The notes under the pieces are model-generated. The model did not search any database. It was not told the origin of the DNA and saw only the letters and a list, made by a program, of their open reading frames with translations. Positions 1 to 7,233 of a stretch of DNA of 39,889 nt are shown here, piece by piece. Each line of letters opens with the position of its first letter. Within the stretch, counting starts at the first letter, position 1. The translations under genes and the position numbers were made by a program. Where the stretch lies: NCBI GenBank assembly GCA_964479045.1, contig CAYZJI010000015.1, positions 1 through 39,889 on the forward strand. Reading direction: 5' to 3'. This stretch comes from 2-02-FULL-47-50 sp964479045 (GTDB taxonomy: Bacteria; Pseudomonadota; Gammaproteobacteria; Eutrophobiales; Eutrophobiaceae).

Positions 1-172
1 ACGGGATAAACGCTGAAAGCATCTAAGCGTGAAGCCCACCTCAAGATGAGATCTCCCTGGAGCTTCGAGCTCCCTGAAGGGCCCTCGTAGACTACGAGGT
101 TGATAGGCTGGATGTGAAAGCGCAGTAATGTGCGGAGCTAACCAGTACTAATTGCCCGTGAGACTTGACCAT
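1..172 (+). rRNA. 23S ribosomal RNA, 3' end (partial)
   Basis: The first bases match the conserved 3' terminal domain of bacterial 23S rRNA, including the CGCTGAAAGCATCTAAG helix, the GATAGGCTGG segment and the terminal CCGTGAGACTTGACC. The 5' part lies outside the window. The 3' end is placed by analogy with the E. coli molecule and may be off by a few bases. A 5S gene on the same strand follows after about 113 bases, as expected for the distal end of an rrn operon. Confidence 0.97.
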
Positions 173-285
173 ATATCACTCAAGCAGTTTGATAATGGTC
201 TGACGCAATGTGAAATACCATTACGATTTACAGCTTTCCGATTTCAGGGTTGATTGAAGATAATTCAATTGATCCATAACCGTCT

Positions 286-405
286 TGCCTGACAGCAATA
301 GCAAGCGTGAACCACCCGATCCCATTTCGAACTCGGAAGTGAAACCGTTTAGCGCCGATGATAGTGTGGGGCTCTCCCCATGTGAAAGTAGGTCACTGTC
401 AGGCT
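286..405 (+). rRNA. 5S ribosomal RNA
   Basis: About 120 nt that begin TGCCTGACAG and end CTGTCAGGC, so the ends pair to form helix I. Conserved internal segments are clear: CCATTTCGAACTCGGAAGTGAAAC, cut here to the recognisable CGAACTCGGAAGTGAAAC, then TAGCGCCGATGATAGTGTGGG and CCCATGTGAAAGTAGG. It lies 113 bases after the 23S end and just before an intrinsic terminator, so it is the last gene of the rRNA operon in this window. Confidence 0.97.
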
Positions 406-414
406 TCTATTCCC

Positions 415-446
415 AAAGCCCCTGATGAAAATCAGGGGCTTTTTTA
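415..446 (+). terminator. Rho-independent terminator of the rRNA operon
   Basis: A perfect 10-bp inverted repeat (AGCCCCTGAT, loop GAAA, ATCAGGGGCT) is followed directly by a run of T. It starts about 10 bases after the 5S rRNA end and should release the rrn transcript. Confidence 0.95.
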
Positions 447-601
447 TTATGCCGGTAATTGCTCCTCGGCAACTGTTCCCGACATTGCCCTACCTCCTGC
501 ATCCATGCAGTCGTGCATTTACGGCATATACTATATTCTTGTAGATAACCCTTCGTAAAAAATCATCAAGGTTTTTCTTTTTCACTCTGTAAGCCGTTAT
601 C

Positions 602-1363
602 ATGCGACTCATGCCTGAACAGCTTCTTGATATCTTTAACGCACGCAGTGGCATCGTTTGTTGTGTCGGTGCCGGTGGAAAAAAGACCACCATGTTCAGG
701 CTGGCTGCTGAACATCCCGGGCGGGTTGGTATAACTGCTACTGCGCATATCGAGTTTTTTCCGAGGACATTAGCCGCTATAAAGTACATAGCTCCGGAAG
801 CGAATTTGCTGGAGCAAATCAAGACCGACAAAGCATCCAGAGTCATCGCTTTTGCACAACCTTCCGAGCGACGCGGGCGCCGGGCCGGCATCAGCCTGCC
901 GCTGATACATCAATTCAAAACACAGGGAAGATTTGATTTATTACTGGTTAAGGCCGATGGCGCGCGCAGCCGCTGGCTCAAGGCCCCTGCTGCACATGAA
1001 CCACCTGTGCCTGAGTGTGCCGATACGGTAATCGCGGTGATATCTGCCAAAGCGATCGGCAAGCGCCTGACAGATAAAATTGCTCATCGTTTGGACAGAA
1101 TTACTGCTGTTACCGGCTTGCAGAAAAATGAAAAAATAAAACCACACCATATTGTGCGCTTGTTCACCTCCGCAGAGGGAGCACTCAAAAACACCGGCAC
1201 TGCCAAAGTGATTCCATTAATCAATATGGTGGATGATCATGAACGTGAAAACCTGGCACGTGAGACAGCAATGCAAGCATTAACTGAAACAGACAGATTT
1301 GAATATATTGTTCTGGCATCCATGCAGAATAGAAAACCTATTATCGATATTATGTATCCATAA
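602..1363 (+). CDS. yqeC: YqeC-family selenium-dependent hydroxylase accessory protein (putative)
   Basis: A 253-aa protein with an N-terminal P-loop-like motif (GAGGKKTT, residues about 24-31) followed by ITATAH and, further on, VKADGARSRWLKAPAAHEP, which is the signature arrangement of the YqeC family. That family is known mostly from genome context as an accessory of molybdenum hydroxylases, often beside xdhC/yqeB and a mocA-like cytidylyltransferase. Here it stands alone after an rRNA operon, about 31 kb from such a cluster (32105-36493). The alternative start at 611 (MPEQLL) is equally plausible, since neither has a strong Shine-Dalgarno. It ends 14 bases before the convergent gloB. The selenium link is inferred from the family name only; nothing here shows selenium use. 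Confidence 0.8.
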   Translation: MRLMPEQLLDIFNARSGIVCCVGAGGKKTTMFRLAAEHPGRVGITATAHIEFFPRTLAAIKYIAPEANLLEQIKTDKASRVIAFAQPSERRGRRAGISLPLIHQFKTQGRFDLLLVKADGARSRWLKAPAAHEPPVPECADTVIAVISAKAIGKRLTDKIAHRLDRITAVTGLQKNEKIKPHHIVRLFTSAEGALKNTGTAKVIPLINMVDDHERENLARETAMQALTETDRFEYIVLASMQNRKPIIDIMYP

Positions 1364-1377
1364 GTGTAAGTAAATAT

Positions 1378-2160
1378 TCAGTAGGCATCTTTTAATTTTC
1401 GGATTCTCGTAAATACTTCAACATCACTGGAACCAGTCATATTCAAATGTTTGCGAATATGAACATCTGTGGGCCGCAGAAATGGATTGGTGAGTTTTTC
1501 TTTTTTGAGTATGGTGGGGATTGTCGGTAATTGCTGGTTACGTAATTTTTCGATCTCACGGTAGCGTTTGAGCAGTTCCTGATTGTCCGGATCAACCGTA
1601 AGCGCAAAGCGGGCATTGTTCAGTGTGTATTCATGCGCACAATAGAGTTCGGTTTCCTCCGGCCATTGCATGATTTTCTGTAGCGAATTCCACATCTGTT
1701 CTGCAGTACCTTCAAATAACCGCCCACAACCCATGGCAAACAAGGTGTCGCCTACAAAAGCGGTTTTCTCACTTTCAAAGTGATAGATAATATGCCCCGA
1801 GGTATGTCCGGGCGTATCGTAAATCCGGGCCGTAAAGTTCCCGAGCTGAATCCGGTCACCTTCTTGCAGATGAATGTCTATACCTGGAATTCGGCTGGCT
1901 TCAGCATGTGGCCCGGCAATCCTGCAACCCGTGACTTGTTTCAGTTCCAGGTTGCCGCCCGCATGATCCCAGTGGTGATGAGTGTTGAAAATGTGGGTGA
2001 GTTTCCAGTTTCTGTCTGCGAGCGCCTTCAGGATTGCCGTGACATCCGGCGTGTCGACTGTGGCAGTCGCACCCGAAACAGGATCATGCAGCAGAAATCC
2101 GTAATTATCTTCAAGACAGGGAAACATGTGGATCTGCAGCTTGTGGAGCGTCTCAGACAT
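1378..2160 (-). CDS. gloB: Hydroxyacylglutathione hydrolase (glyoxalase II)
   Basis: A 260-aa metallo-beta-lactamase-fold protein. It carries the binuclear metal motif THHHWDH (residues 60-66), the downstream DTPGHTSGH segment with a metal histidine, FVGDTLFAMGCGRLFEG with the bridging aspartate, CAHEYTLNN, and the C-terminal NPFLRP typical of glyoxalase II. The enzyme hydrolyses S-lactoylglutathione to lactate and glutathione in the cytosol, the second step of methylglyoxal detoxification. The length is that of the family. It is transcribed towards yqeC and away from the metallopeptidase gene at 2231. Confidence 0.95.
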   Translation of the reverse strand: MSETLHKLQIHMFPCLEDNYGFLLHDPVSGATATVDTPDVTAILKALADRNWKLTHIFNTHHHWDHAGGNLELKQVTGCRIAGPHAEASRIPGIDIHLQEGDRIQLGNFTARIYDTPGHTSGHIIYHFESEKTAFVGDTLFAMGCGRLFEGTAEQMWNSLQKIMQWPEETELYCAHEYTLNNARFALTVDPDNQELLKRYREIEKLRNQQLPTIPTILKKEKLTNPFLRPTDVHIRKHLNMTGSSDVEVFTRIRKLKDAY

Positions 2161-2205
2161 ATCCGGAAGTGTATATGAAATTGCTGGCCCTATGCAGCGC
2201 CCGGC

Positions 2206-2211
2206 GATAAT
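2206..2211 (+). promoter_or_regulatory. Possible -10 element for the metallopeptidase/ligase pair
   Basis: GATAAT lies 20 bases upstream of the ATG at 2231, with TTGCTG at 2181-2186 as a possible -35 at a long 19-base spacing. AGGA at 2217-2220 could be the ribosome binding site. This is weak, since the spacing is not ideal, but it is the only candidate in the 70-base gap between the divergent gloB and this gene. Confidence 0.3.
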
Positions 2212-2230
2212 CTGCTAGGATCGGCTCGGC

Positions 2231-3256
2231 ATGGCCAGAAAAAGACAAAAACGATATGCCTGGGCGGCACTGCGTGATCAGGAGCTGCTGAACCAGCGGT
2301 TTTGTGATTTAAAGCTTGATCTCGGCACCAATCCGATTCTGCGCCAGATCGAGCAGCTCTATGCGGAACTGGAATTACACGGGATCAGTTTTCGTCCGCA
2401 TTGCTGGTTTTCCGAAGAATGGTTTTCGCCGGATGGCGTACCCGGTATAGCAATACCTTTTTATCTCGCTCATCCGCGTCTGGCCCGGCTGGAATTCCGG
2501 CAGATGCATGATGTGGAAGGTGGGACCGCCCGCCGTTGTATGCAATTGCTAAGGCATGAAGCCGGGCATGCTATCAATACAGCTTACCGGCTGCACCGCC
2601 GTAATGTGTGGAAACGCACCTTTGGTTCTTTCTCGAAAACCTATCCGCTTTGTTACACGCCCGATCCGGAAAGCAAACGTTATGTATTGCATCTCGATTG
2701 GTGGTATGCACAGAGCCATCCGGCTGAAGATTTCGCCGAGACATTTTCTGTCTGGCTCGGTAATGAAGATGACTGGCGCAAGGAATACCGTGACTGGCCG
2801 GCTATGCGGAAACTCGAAACCATGAGTGACCTCATGAATTCGATCAGCCGCAAAACCCCGGTTGTACGATCCCGTGAACAGGTCGAACCGGTCTCCACCA
2901 ACCGCAAAACCCTGCGTGAGTATTATCGTAACAAGCGTAATTTTTATGGCATGGATGGGCCGTTGGATGACCATGATGAGCTATTGCGGCTGTTTACACC
3001 ACGTGCCACCAGCCGCCGTTCCGCTGCTGGATTTTTGCTGGGGGCTCAATCTGAACTGGTTCCGCTTTGTGCCCGCAGCCTGAACAAGCCTGTTTATGTC
3101 ATCAGCCAGATTTATCGTGATCTGATCATGCGCTGTCGCCGGTTGAAATTGGGCGTGGCCCGGCCCGAGCAACATCTGAAAATTGAAGTGGCTATACTCA
3201 TCAGTAACATGGTGACCAGTGATTTACGCCGGCTCTGCCAGAGGGTGCCGGTATGA
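2231..3256 (+). CDS. Putative zinc-dependent metallopeptidase (zincin, HEAGH motif)
   Basis: A 341-aa protein with a clear zincin motif HEAGH (residues 109-113) inside RCMQLLRHEAGHAINTAYR, and SHPAEDFAETFSVWL (about 162-176), whose glutamates could supply the third zinc ligand. It resembles the uncharacterised putative zinc-binding peptidases seen in many proteobacteria and planctomycetes. There is no signal peptide, so it is probably cytosolic. Its stop overlaps the start of an ATP-grasp ligase gene (ATGA at 3253-3256), so the two are translationally coupled and probably act on the same molecule, one making and one cutting an amide bond. Substrate unknown. The C-terminal third (residues about 230-341) is basic and of unknown fold. 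Confidence 0.8.
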   Translation: MARKRQKRYAWAALRDQELLNQRFCDLKLDLGTNPILRQIEQLYAELELHGISFRPHCWFSEEWFSPDGVPGIAIPFYLAHPRLARLEFRQMHDVEGGTARRCMQLLRHEAGHAINTAYRLHRRNVWKRTFGSFSKTYPLCYTPDPESKRYVLHLDWWYAQSHPAEDFAETFSVWLGNEDDWRKEYRDWPAMRKLETMSDLMNSISRKTPVVRSREQVEPVSTNRKTLREYYRNKRNFYGMDGPLDDHDELLRLFTPRATSRRSAAGFLLGAQSELVPLCARSLNKPVYVISQIYRDLIMRCRRLKLGVARPEQHLKIEVAILISNMVTSDLRRLCQRVPV

Positions 3257-4281
3257 AACGGTTACGCGTGATGGTGCTGATGCACCAGGATCTGGTGCCG
3301 CCAGAGACCCTCAAGGGATATACCGAGAAGGAAATCCAGGAATGGAAAACCGAATATGATGTTGTGACCTCGCTGCACAGACAGGGACATGAGGTCAAAA
3401 CTCTGGGAGTACACGATGATCTTGCGGCCTTGCGTGAACCCATCGATAGCTGGAAACCGGACATTACCTTCAATCTTCTGGAAGAGTTTCACGGCCAGTC
3501 CCTGTTTGATTACCACGTGGTCAGTTATCTAGAGCTGCGGCGCCAGCATTATACCGGCTGCAATCCGCGTGGACTGATGCTGGCCCATGACAAGGCGTTG
3601 AGCAAGAAGCTGCTTTATTTTCATCGCATCAGTGTTCCCGGATTCATGGTCATCCCCATCGGCAAAAACCCGGTAATTCCGTCCCGCCTCAAGTTCCCCC
3701 TGTTTGTAAAATCACTGGTTGAGGATGGTTCCTACGGAATTGCACAGGCGTCTGTTGTTCATAACGAAGAAAAGTTCAGGGAAAGAGTCCAGTACCTGCA
3801 TGAACAACTCGACACGCCGGTTATTGCGGAGGAATATATTGAAGGTCGCGAGTTTTATGTTTCCGTGATCGGTAACACACGGTTGCAGACCCTGCCGGTG
3901 ATCGAACTCAAATTCGGGTCCATGCCGGAGGATATTCCTCGAATTGCGACCTCAAAAGTGAAATGGGACCTGGATTATCAGGAGAAATATAAAATCACGG
4001 CTGCAGTGCCCAAAGATCTCACCGAAGAACTGGAATTACGTATCTCCAGAGTATGCAAACGTATTTACCGCATACTCGGACTCAGTGGTTATGCACGTAT
4101 CGATCTGCGTGTCACCGATGACGGGCGGATATTCGTGCTGGAAGCCAATCCCAATCCCGATATCGGTCATGGCAGTGAGATTTGCATGGCTGCTGAAGCG
4201 GCAGGAATTGATTATGATCGCTTGATCCAGCGGGTCATCAATCATGGCCTGAAATATACCCCGGAGTTGAGACTGGTATAA
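3253..4281 (+). CDS. ATP-grasp carboxylate-amine ligase related to D-Ala-D-Ala ligase
   Basis: A 342-aa protein with the layout of the D-alanine-D-alanine ligase superfamily. The N-terminal domain has TFNLLEEFHG (72-81). The ATP-grasp domain has FVKSLVEDGSYGI (151-163) for nucleotide contact, IAEEYIEGREFYV (191-203), and the metal-binding end RIDLRVTDDGRIFVLEANPNPDIG (282-304; note glutamate 297 and the asparagines). Genuine Ddl ends in EVNTLPG, so the acceptor site differs and I would not call this a cell-wall ligase. It overlaps the upstream metallopeptidase gene by 4 bases. It probably forms a peptide or other amide bond; the substrates are unknown. Confidence 0.85.
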   Translation: MKRLRVMVLMHQDLVPPETLKGYTEKEIQEWKTEYDVVTSLHRQGHEVKTLGVHDDLAALREPIDSWKPDITFNLLEEFHGQSLFDYHVVSYLELRRQHYTGCNPRGLMLAHDKALSKKLLYFHRISVPGFMVIPIGKNPVIPSRLKFPLFVKSLVEDGSYGIAQASVVHNEEKFRERVQYLHEQLDTPVIAEEYIEGREFYVSVIGNTRLQTLPVIELKFGSMPEDIPRIATSKVKWDLDYQEKYKITAAVPKDLTEELELRISRVCKRIYRILGLSGYARIDLRVTDDGRIFVLEANPNPDIGHGSEICMAAEAAGIDYDRLIQRVINHGLKYTPELRLV

Positions 4282-4335
4282 TTTAAGAATATTGTTATTG
4301 ATATTACCTGTTCAGAAGAGTTTCAGATTATCACC

Positions 4336-4674
4336 ATGCCGGCATACGATTATTTCTGTGAAGCCAACGGAAAAACCATCGAGGTGGTGCATACCATCCA
4401 TGTGACCCTGAATACCTGGGGTGAGCTTTGTTATGTCGCACAGATTCCATTGGGCGATACGGATCCCCTGGCACCTGTCAGAAAAGTGATATCTGCACCT
4501 GCCATATCCATACCTGCCGGTAATTCAACTCTCAAGGAAAAGGGGTTTACCAAACTGGTGAAACGTGATCATGGCGTGTATGAGAATGTGACCGCGCTGG
4601 ATGGTGAAAAACGTTACATGAAAGCCGGTGATCCGGCATCGATACCGGATCTGAAGCGCAAGATCGAGGATTGA
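4336..4674 (+). CDS. FmdB-like small protein with degenerate zinc ribbon
   Basis: A 112-aa protein starting MPAYDYFCEANGKTIEVVHTI, which resembles the FmdB regulatory-protein family (usual start MPTYEYRCxxCGHxFE). The metal-binding CxxC knuckles are broken: one cysteine at position 8 with no partner three residues later, and one at about position 32. A zinc ribbon is therefore unlikely to form. The middle (PVRKVISAPAISIPAG) keeps the RRLIS-type segment of FmdB. It lies 54 bases after the ATP-grasp gene on the same strand and may belong to the same transcript. Function unknown. Confidence 0.6.
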   Translation: MPAYDYFCEANGKTIEVVHTIHVTLNTWGELCYVAQIPLGDTDPLAPVRKVISAPAISIPAGNSTLKEKGFTKLVKRDHGVYENVTALDGEKRYMKAGDPASIPDLKRKIED

Positions 4675-4690
4675 TCGATACCGGTGCCGG

Positions 4691-5653
4691 TTATTCCCAT
4701 TCGAGTTCCACAAAGGCTTTTGACACGTTGGTGCGGTGCTGCTGATCAAACAGCAGCCAGTGGTCTTTTTCGGATATCCCAATCGTGTCAATAGCTTCTT
4801 CCATGAAGAGTCCATCAGCAACCGCCTGACGGGTTTCATTTAACAGGATATCGAGGTAGCGTTGCTGGTCGTCCAGCACCACCGGCCAGGCTTCTCCGGC
4901 CGGGCCGTGGCCCGGAATAATAACAGTGGCGGGTATTTTTTTAAGATTTTCCATGACGGCAAGCCAGCCCTTGAGGCTGCCATCAATAACGGGAATGCGT
5001 TCACGAAAAACCAGATCTCCGGTCCACAAGGTTTGTGTGCTTTGATCCAGTACGCTCAGATCAGTATGGGTATGCGAACGGGGATGTGCCGTCAGTAACA
5101 GTGTTTTACCGCCGAGATCCAGTGTAAGTGTCGATTGCACGATCTCTCCGGGAGCAATCACAGACTCCGTATCGGGTGATGGTCCCAGATCAGACGCAAA
5201 TTGAGCGAGAAAGAACTCGCGATTGGCTTCAACAGCATCTTTCAACTGTTCGTGGCCGATAAACCGGGTGTGGGGGGATACAAACGCCAGATTGCCGAGC
5301 AGATGATCAAAATGTACATGCGTGTTGATCACATAACAGACAGGTTTATCTGTCACGGTTTTGATTGCGGCCAGTAATTGATGACCTGCACTGACCGATC
5401 CACCAGTATCCACAACAGCAACACAGGTTTCCCCGGTTATAAAACCGATATTGGCAATGTCGTCATGACCTTTTGCATTCACGGCGACATGCTGGCCGAA
5501 ATGCACATAATTGCCCTGCGACACTTCAGTGAGATTGAATGGTCCGGCCACAGTTGCCTGATGGACAGGCAGAAGTGCCAGCAGGCAGATAACTAGTTTA
5601 ATGGCGCGTGGTTGAGGGATGTTCTTCAAGTTATTACTCCGTGGACTGTTCAT
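4691..5653 (-). CDS. Exported MBL-fold metallohydrolase, SoxH/quinoprotein-relay type
   Basis: A 320-aa protein with an N-terminal signal peptide (hydrophobic core about residues 19-36, likely cleavage near ATVAG) and a metallo-beta-lactamase fold. Metal ligands are visible in THVHFDH (111-117), HPRSHTHTD, TGDLVFRERIP and PGHGP. The stretch GHDDIANIGFITGETCVAVVDTGGS is typical of SoxH-like periplasmic hydrolases found with PQQ-dependent quinoprotein systems. No quinoprotein gene is present here. The physiological substrate is unknown. The next gene upstream on this strand lies beyond the 5654-6003 gap. It converges with the FmdB-like gene, leaving a 16-base gap. Confidence 0.8.
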   Translation of the reverse strand: MNSPRSNNLKNIPQPRAIKLVICLLALLPVHQATVAGPFNLTEVSQGNYVHFGQHVAVNAKGHDDIANIGFITGETCVAVVDTGGSVSAGHQLLAAIKTVTDKPVCYVINTHVHFDHLLGNLAFVSPHTRFIGHEQLKDAVEANREFFLAQFASDLGPSPDTESVIAPGEIVQSTLTLDLGGKTLLLTAHPRSHTHTDLSVLDQSTQTLWTGDLVFRERIPVIDGSLKGWLAVMENLKKIPATVIIPGHGPAGEAWPVVLDDQQRYLDILLNETRQAVADGLFMEEAIDTIGISEKDHWLLFDQQHRTNVSKAFVELEWE

Positions 5654-6003
5654 TTATCTGTAAATTAGACGGAATCTTAACCATAGTGTTCAGGTACTGG
5701 CCAGTTCTCTTTCCAGGCTGTGTTCATTAAATAATTGAATTCAAAAGGACTGTGAATTCCAAATCATATCAGTTAGTTACAGTGAGCCTGCCAGAGCAGG
5801 GTAACAACCCCGGGTATTTCACCTTGCCTGTCGGCGGTCATTGGTCTAACTTATCAAATGAAGGGTCATGAATAACTATTCAAGTCTCCAATCCAGAACC
5901 GGTTCCCGTCCACTGGGTGGCCATCCAGGGACAACCGGTTTTTTATTTTTTCTCCCGCACTTTGGTGCAAACACTGTTTCCTTAAACCCAAGGGGGATCA
6001 ATT
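5654..6003. other. 350-base region without a protein gene; candidate small-RNA or leader locus
   Basis: The stretch separates the MBL hydrolase gene (minus strand) from the ydcH-like gene (plus strand). No convincing ORF is seen on either strand. It contains an inverted repeat (GAATTC, 11 bases, GAATTC at about 5735-5757), a GC-rich central part (about 5785-5840), and a strong plus-strand terminator at 5897-5951. The last 50 bases hold the leader of the ydcH-like gene with a good ribosome binding site (AAGGGGG). Confidence 0.5.
5897..5951 (+). terminator. Strong intrinsic terminator with no ORF upstream
   Basis: AACCGGTT (5897-5904) pairs with AACCGGTT (5933-5940). GTCC (5908-5911) pairs with GGAC (5929-5932), and CTGGGT with ATCCAG inside, so nearly the whole stretch folds into one long hairpin with a CCC bulge. 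TTTTATTTTTT follows. The T-tract lies only on the plus-strand side. As the upstream gene is divergent, the transcript it ends must start in the intergenic region: either a small RNA, or an attenuated leader of the ydcH-like gene. Confidence 0.8.
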
Positions 6004-6228
6004 ATGTTTGAATATGATCAGCATATTGTTAACGCGCTGTTATCCGAGAGCAACGATTTCAAGCGGTTGTATGAGAAGCATGACATGCTGAACCACCGCG
6101 TTGATGAAATCACAGCGGGCACTGTACCGATGGATGATTTTTCACTCGAGAAACTGAAAAAAGAAAAGTTGTTACTTAAAGATCGCATGGCCAGTATGAT
6201 CGAGGACTACCGTCGGGACCACGTCTGA
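6004..6228 (+). CDS. YdcH family (DUF465) small protein
   Basis: A 74-aa acidic/basic helical protein with the DUF465 pattern: F..L...ND..KRLYEKHDMLNHRVDEI near the start, then LEKLKKEKLLLKDRMASMI. The family is short, coiled-coil-like and of unknown function. The start is fixed by a strong Shine-Dalgarno (AAGGGGG, 6 to 12 bases upstream). It is followed by a bidirectional terminator. The only plus-strand signal before it is the terminator at 5897-5951, so its expression may be attenuated. Confidence 0.88.
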   Translation: MFEYDQHIVNALLSESNDFKRLYEKHDMLNHRVDEITAGTVPMDDFSLEKLKKEKLLLKDRMASMIEDYRRDHV

Positions 6229-6250
6229 CCGATCCCTGTCTGATGATGTC

Positions 6251-6280
6251 AATAAACCCCGCAATGCGGGGTTTATTATT
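6251..6280. terminator. Bidirectional Rho-independent terminator
   Basis: A perfect 12-bp inverted repeat (AATAAACCCCGC, loop AAT, GCGGGGTTTATT) is followed by ATTTTTG on the plus strand. It sits between the ydcH-like gene and the convergent TauE/SafE gene and could end both, though the T-tract is better on the plus strand. Confidence 0.88.
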
Positions 6281-6314
6281 TTTGTTACCCGGAAACCATG
6301 AATGGCAGCGCTGT

Positions 6315-7097
6315 TCACATCGCCATTTTTACGCCAATCAGCAGGAGCATGGCCGCAAGCGCCGGCCGGACAATTTTTTCCGGCAGACGTGTGGCAACAT
6401 GACTGCCGAGATAAATTCCTGGTAATGAACCTACCAGTAATGATGCCAGCATCCAGTAGTTAATGGTGCCGAGATGCATGTGCCCGAGTCCGGCCACAGC
6501 GGTCAAGGGAACGGCGTGGGCGAGGTCCGTGCCGACAATTTTGATCGCTGGCAGACGTGGATATAAAAAGAACAGTATGGCCGCACCAAGCGCCCCGGCA
6601 CCGACAGATGACAAGGTGACCAGTACACCCAGTATTACACCGGCGATGACAGTCATGGGGGTCTGCCATTGCTTGTGCAGGGCGCGTATGGCATCAAAGC
6701 GTTCGTTTTGCCCGAGTTCATGCAGGCGGTTCTTGAAGATCAATGCGAACGACGTCAGTATCAATGCAATACTGAGCGATGAGGTTATCAGCTCATCATA
6801 ATTAATACCGGCTTTCTCCAGATATTTCAGGATATAGATGGCCATAACGGAGGCTGGCAGGCTGCCGGCTGCGAGCAGGCCCACAATATGCCACTCGATC
6901 GAGCCCTTTTTATTGTGTACAAGGATGCCGCCGCTTTTGGTGATCGCGGCGTAGAGTAGATCAGTGCCCACCGCGATGGCCGGTTTGACACCAAAACCCA
7001 GCACCAGAATGGGGGTCATCAGCGAACCGCCACCAACCCCGGTCATGCCGACAATAAACCCGACAATGAATCCTGCAATGGAATAACTGAAATCCAT
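6315..7097 (-). CDS. TauE/SafE-family anion exporter (sulfite exporter-like)
   Basis: A 260-aa membrane protein with about eight predicted membrane segments in two homologous halves, each starting with a glycine-rich loop: GMTGVGGGSLMTPIL near residue 18 and LSSVGAGALGAAIL near 162. This is the TauE/SafE (DUF81) pattern. Members move sulfite, sulfonates or other small organic anions across the inner membrane. It is divergent from cysB (136-base gap), and cysH lies beyond, so a role in sulfur-compound handling and control by CysB are reasonable inferences. The exact substrate cannot be read from sequence. Confidence 0.9.
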   Translation of the reverse strand: MDFSYSIAGFIVGFIVGMTGVGGGSLMTPILVLGFGVKPAIAVGTDLLYAAITKSGGILVHNKKGSIEWHIVGLLAAGSLPASVMAIYILKYLEKAGINYDELITSSLSIALILTSFALIFKNRLHELGQNERFDAIRALHKQWQTPMTVIAGVILGVLVTLSSVGAGALGAAILFFLYPRLPAIKIVGTDLAHAVPLTAVAGLGHMHLGTINYWMLASLLVGSLPGIYLGSHVATRLPEKIVRPALAAMLLLIGVKMAM

Positions 7098-7150
7098 GGT
7101 TTAACCTTGATTATGCTTAAATAGAATAAAAAGCTGTTTGTTTTTCCAGC

Positions 7151-7178
7151 TTGTAATATAAAAGTGCTGTTTTATACT
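7151..7178 (+). promoter_or_regulatory. Candidate sigma-70 promoter for cysB
   Basis: TTGTAA (7151-7156), a 16-base spacer and TATACT (7173-7178), 55 bases before the cysB start. The whole 7098-7233 gap between the divergent exporter and cysB is very AT-rich, with partial inverted repeats (ATAAAAGTGCTGTTTTAT), as expected for a LysR-type operator that overlaps the promoter of its own gene. Confidence 0.5.
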
Positions 7179-7233
7179 TAATAATGCCTGTCTAGAATAA
7201 ATATATATCCAAATTGCATAAAGACCCGATACG

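Noticed and set aside
358..558. Plus-strand open frame of 66 codons over the end of 5S rRNA and the terminator
   Set aside because: It lies inside the 5S gene and its terminator hairpin, so it is not a protein gene.
3253..4281. Calling the ATP-grasp gene ddl
   Set aside because: The C-terminal metal-binding end reads EANPNPDIG instead of the Ddl EVNTLPG, and the partner gene is a peptidase, not a mur gene.
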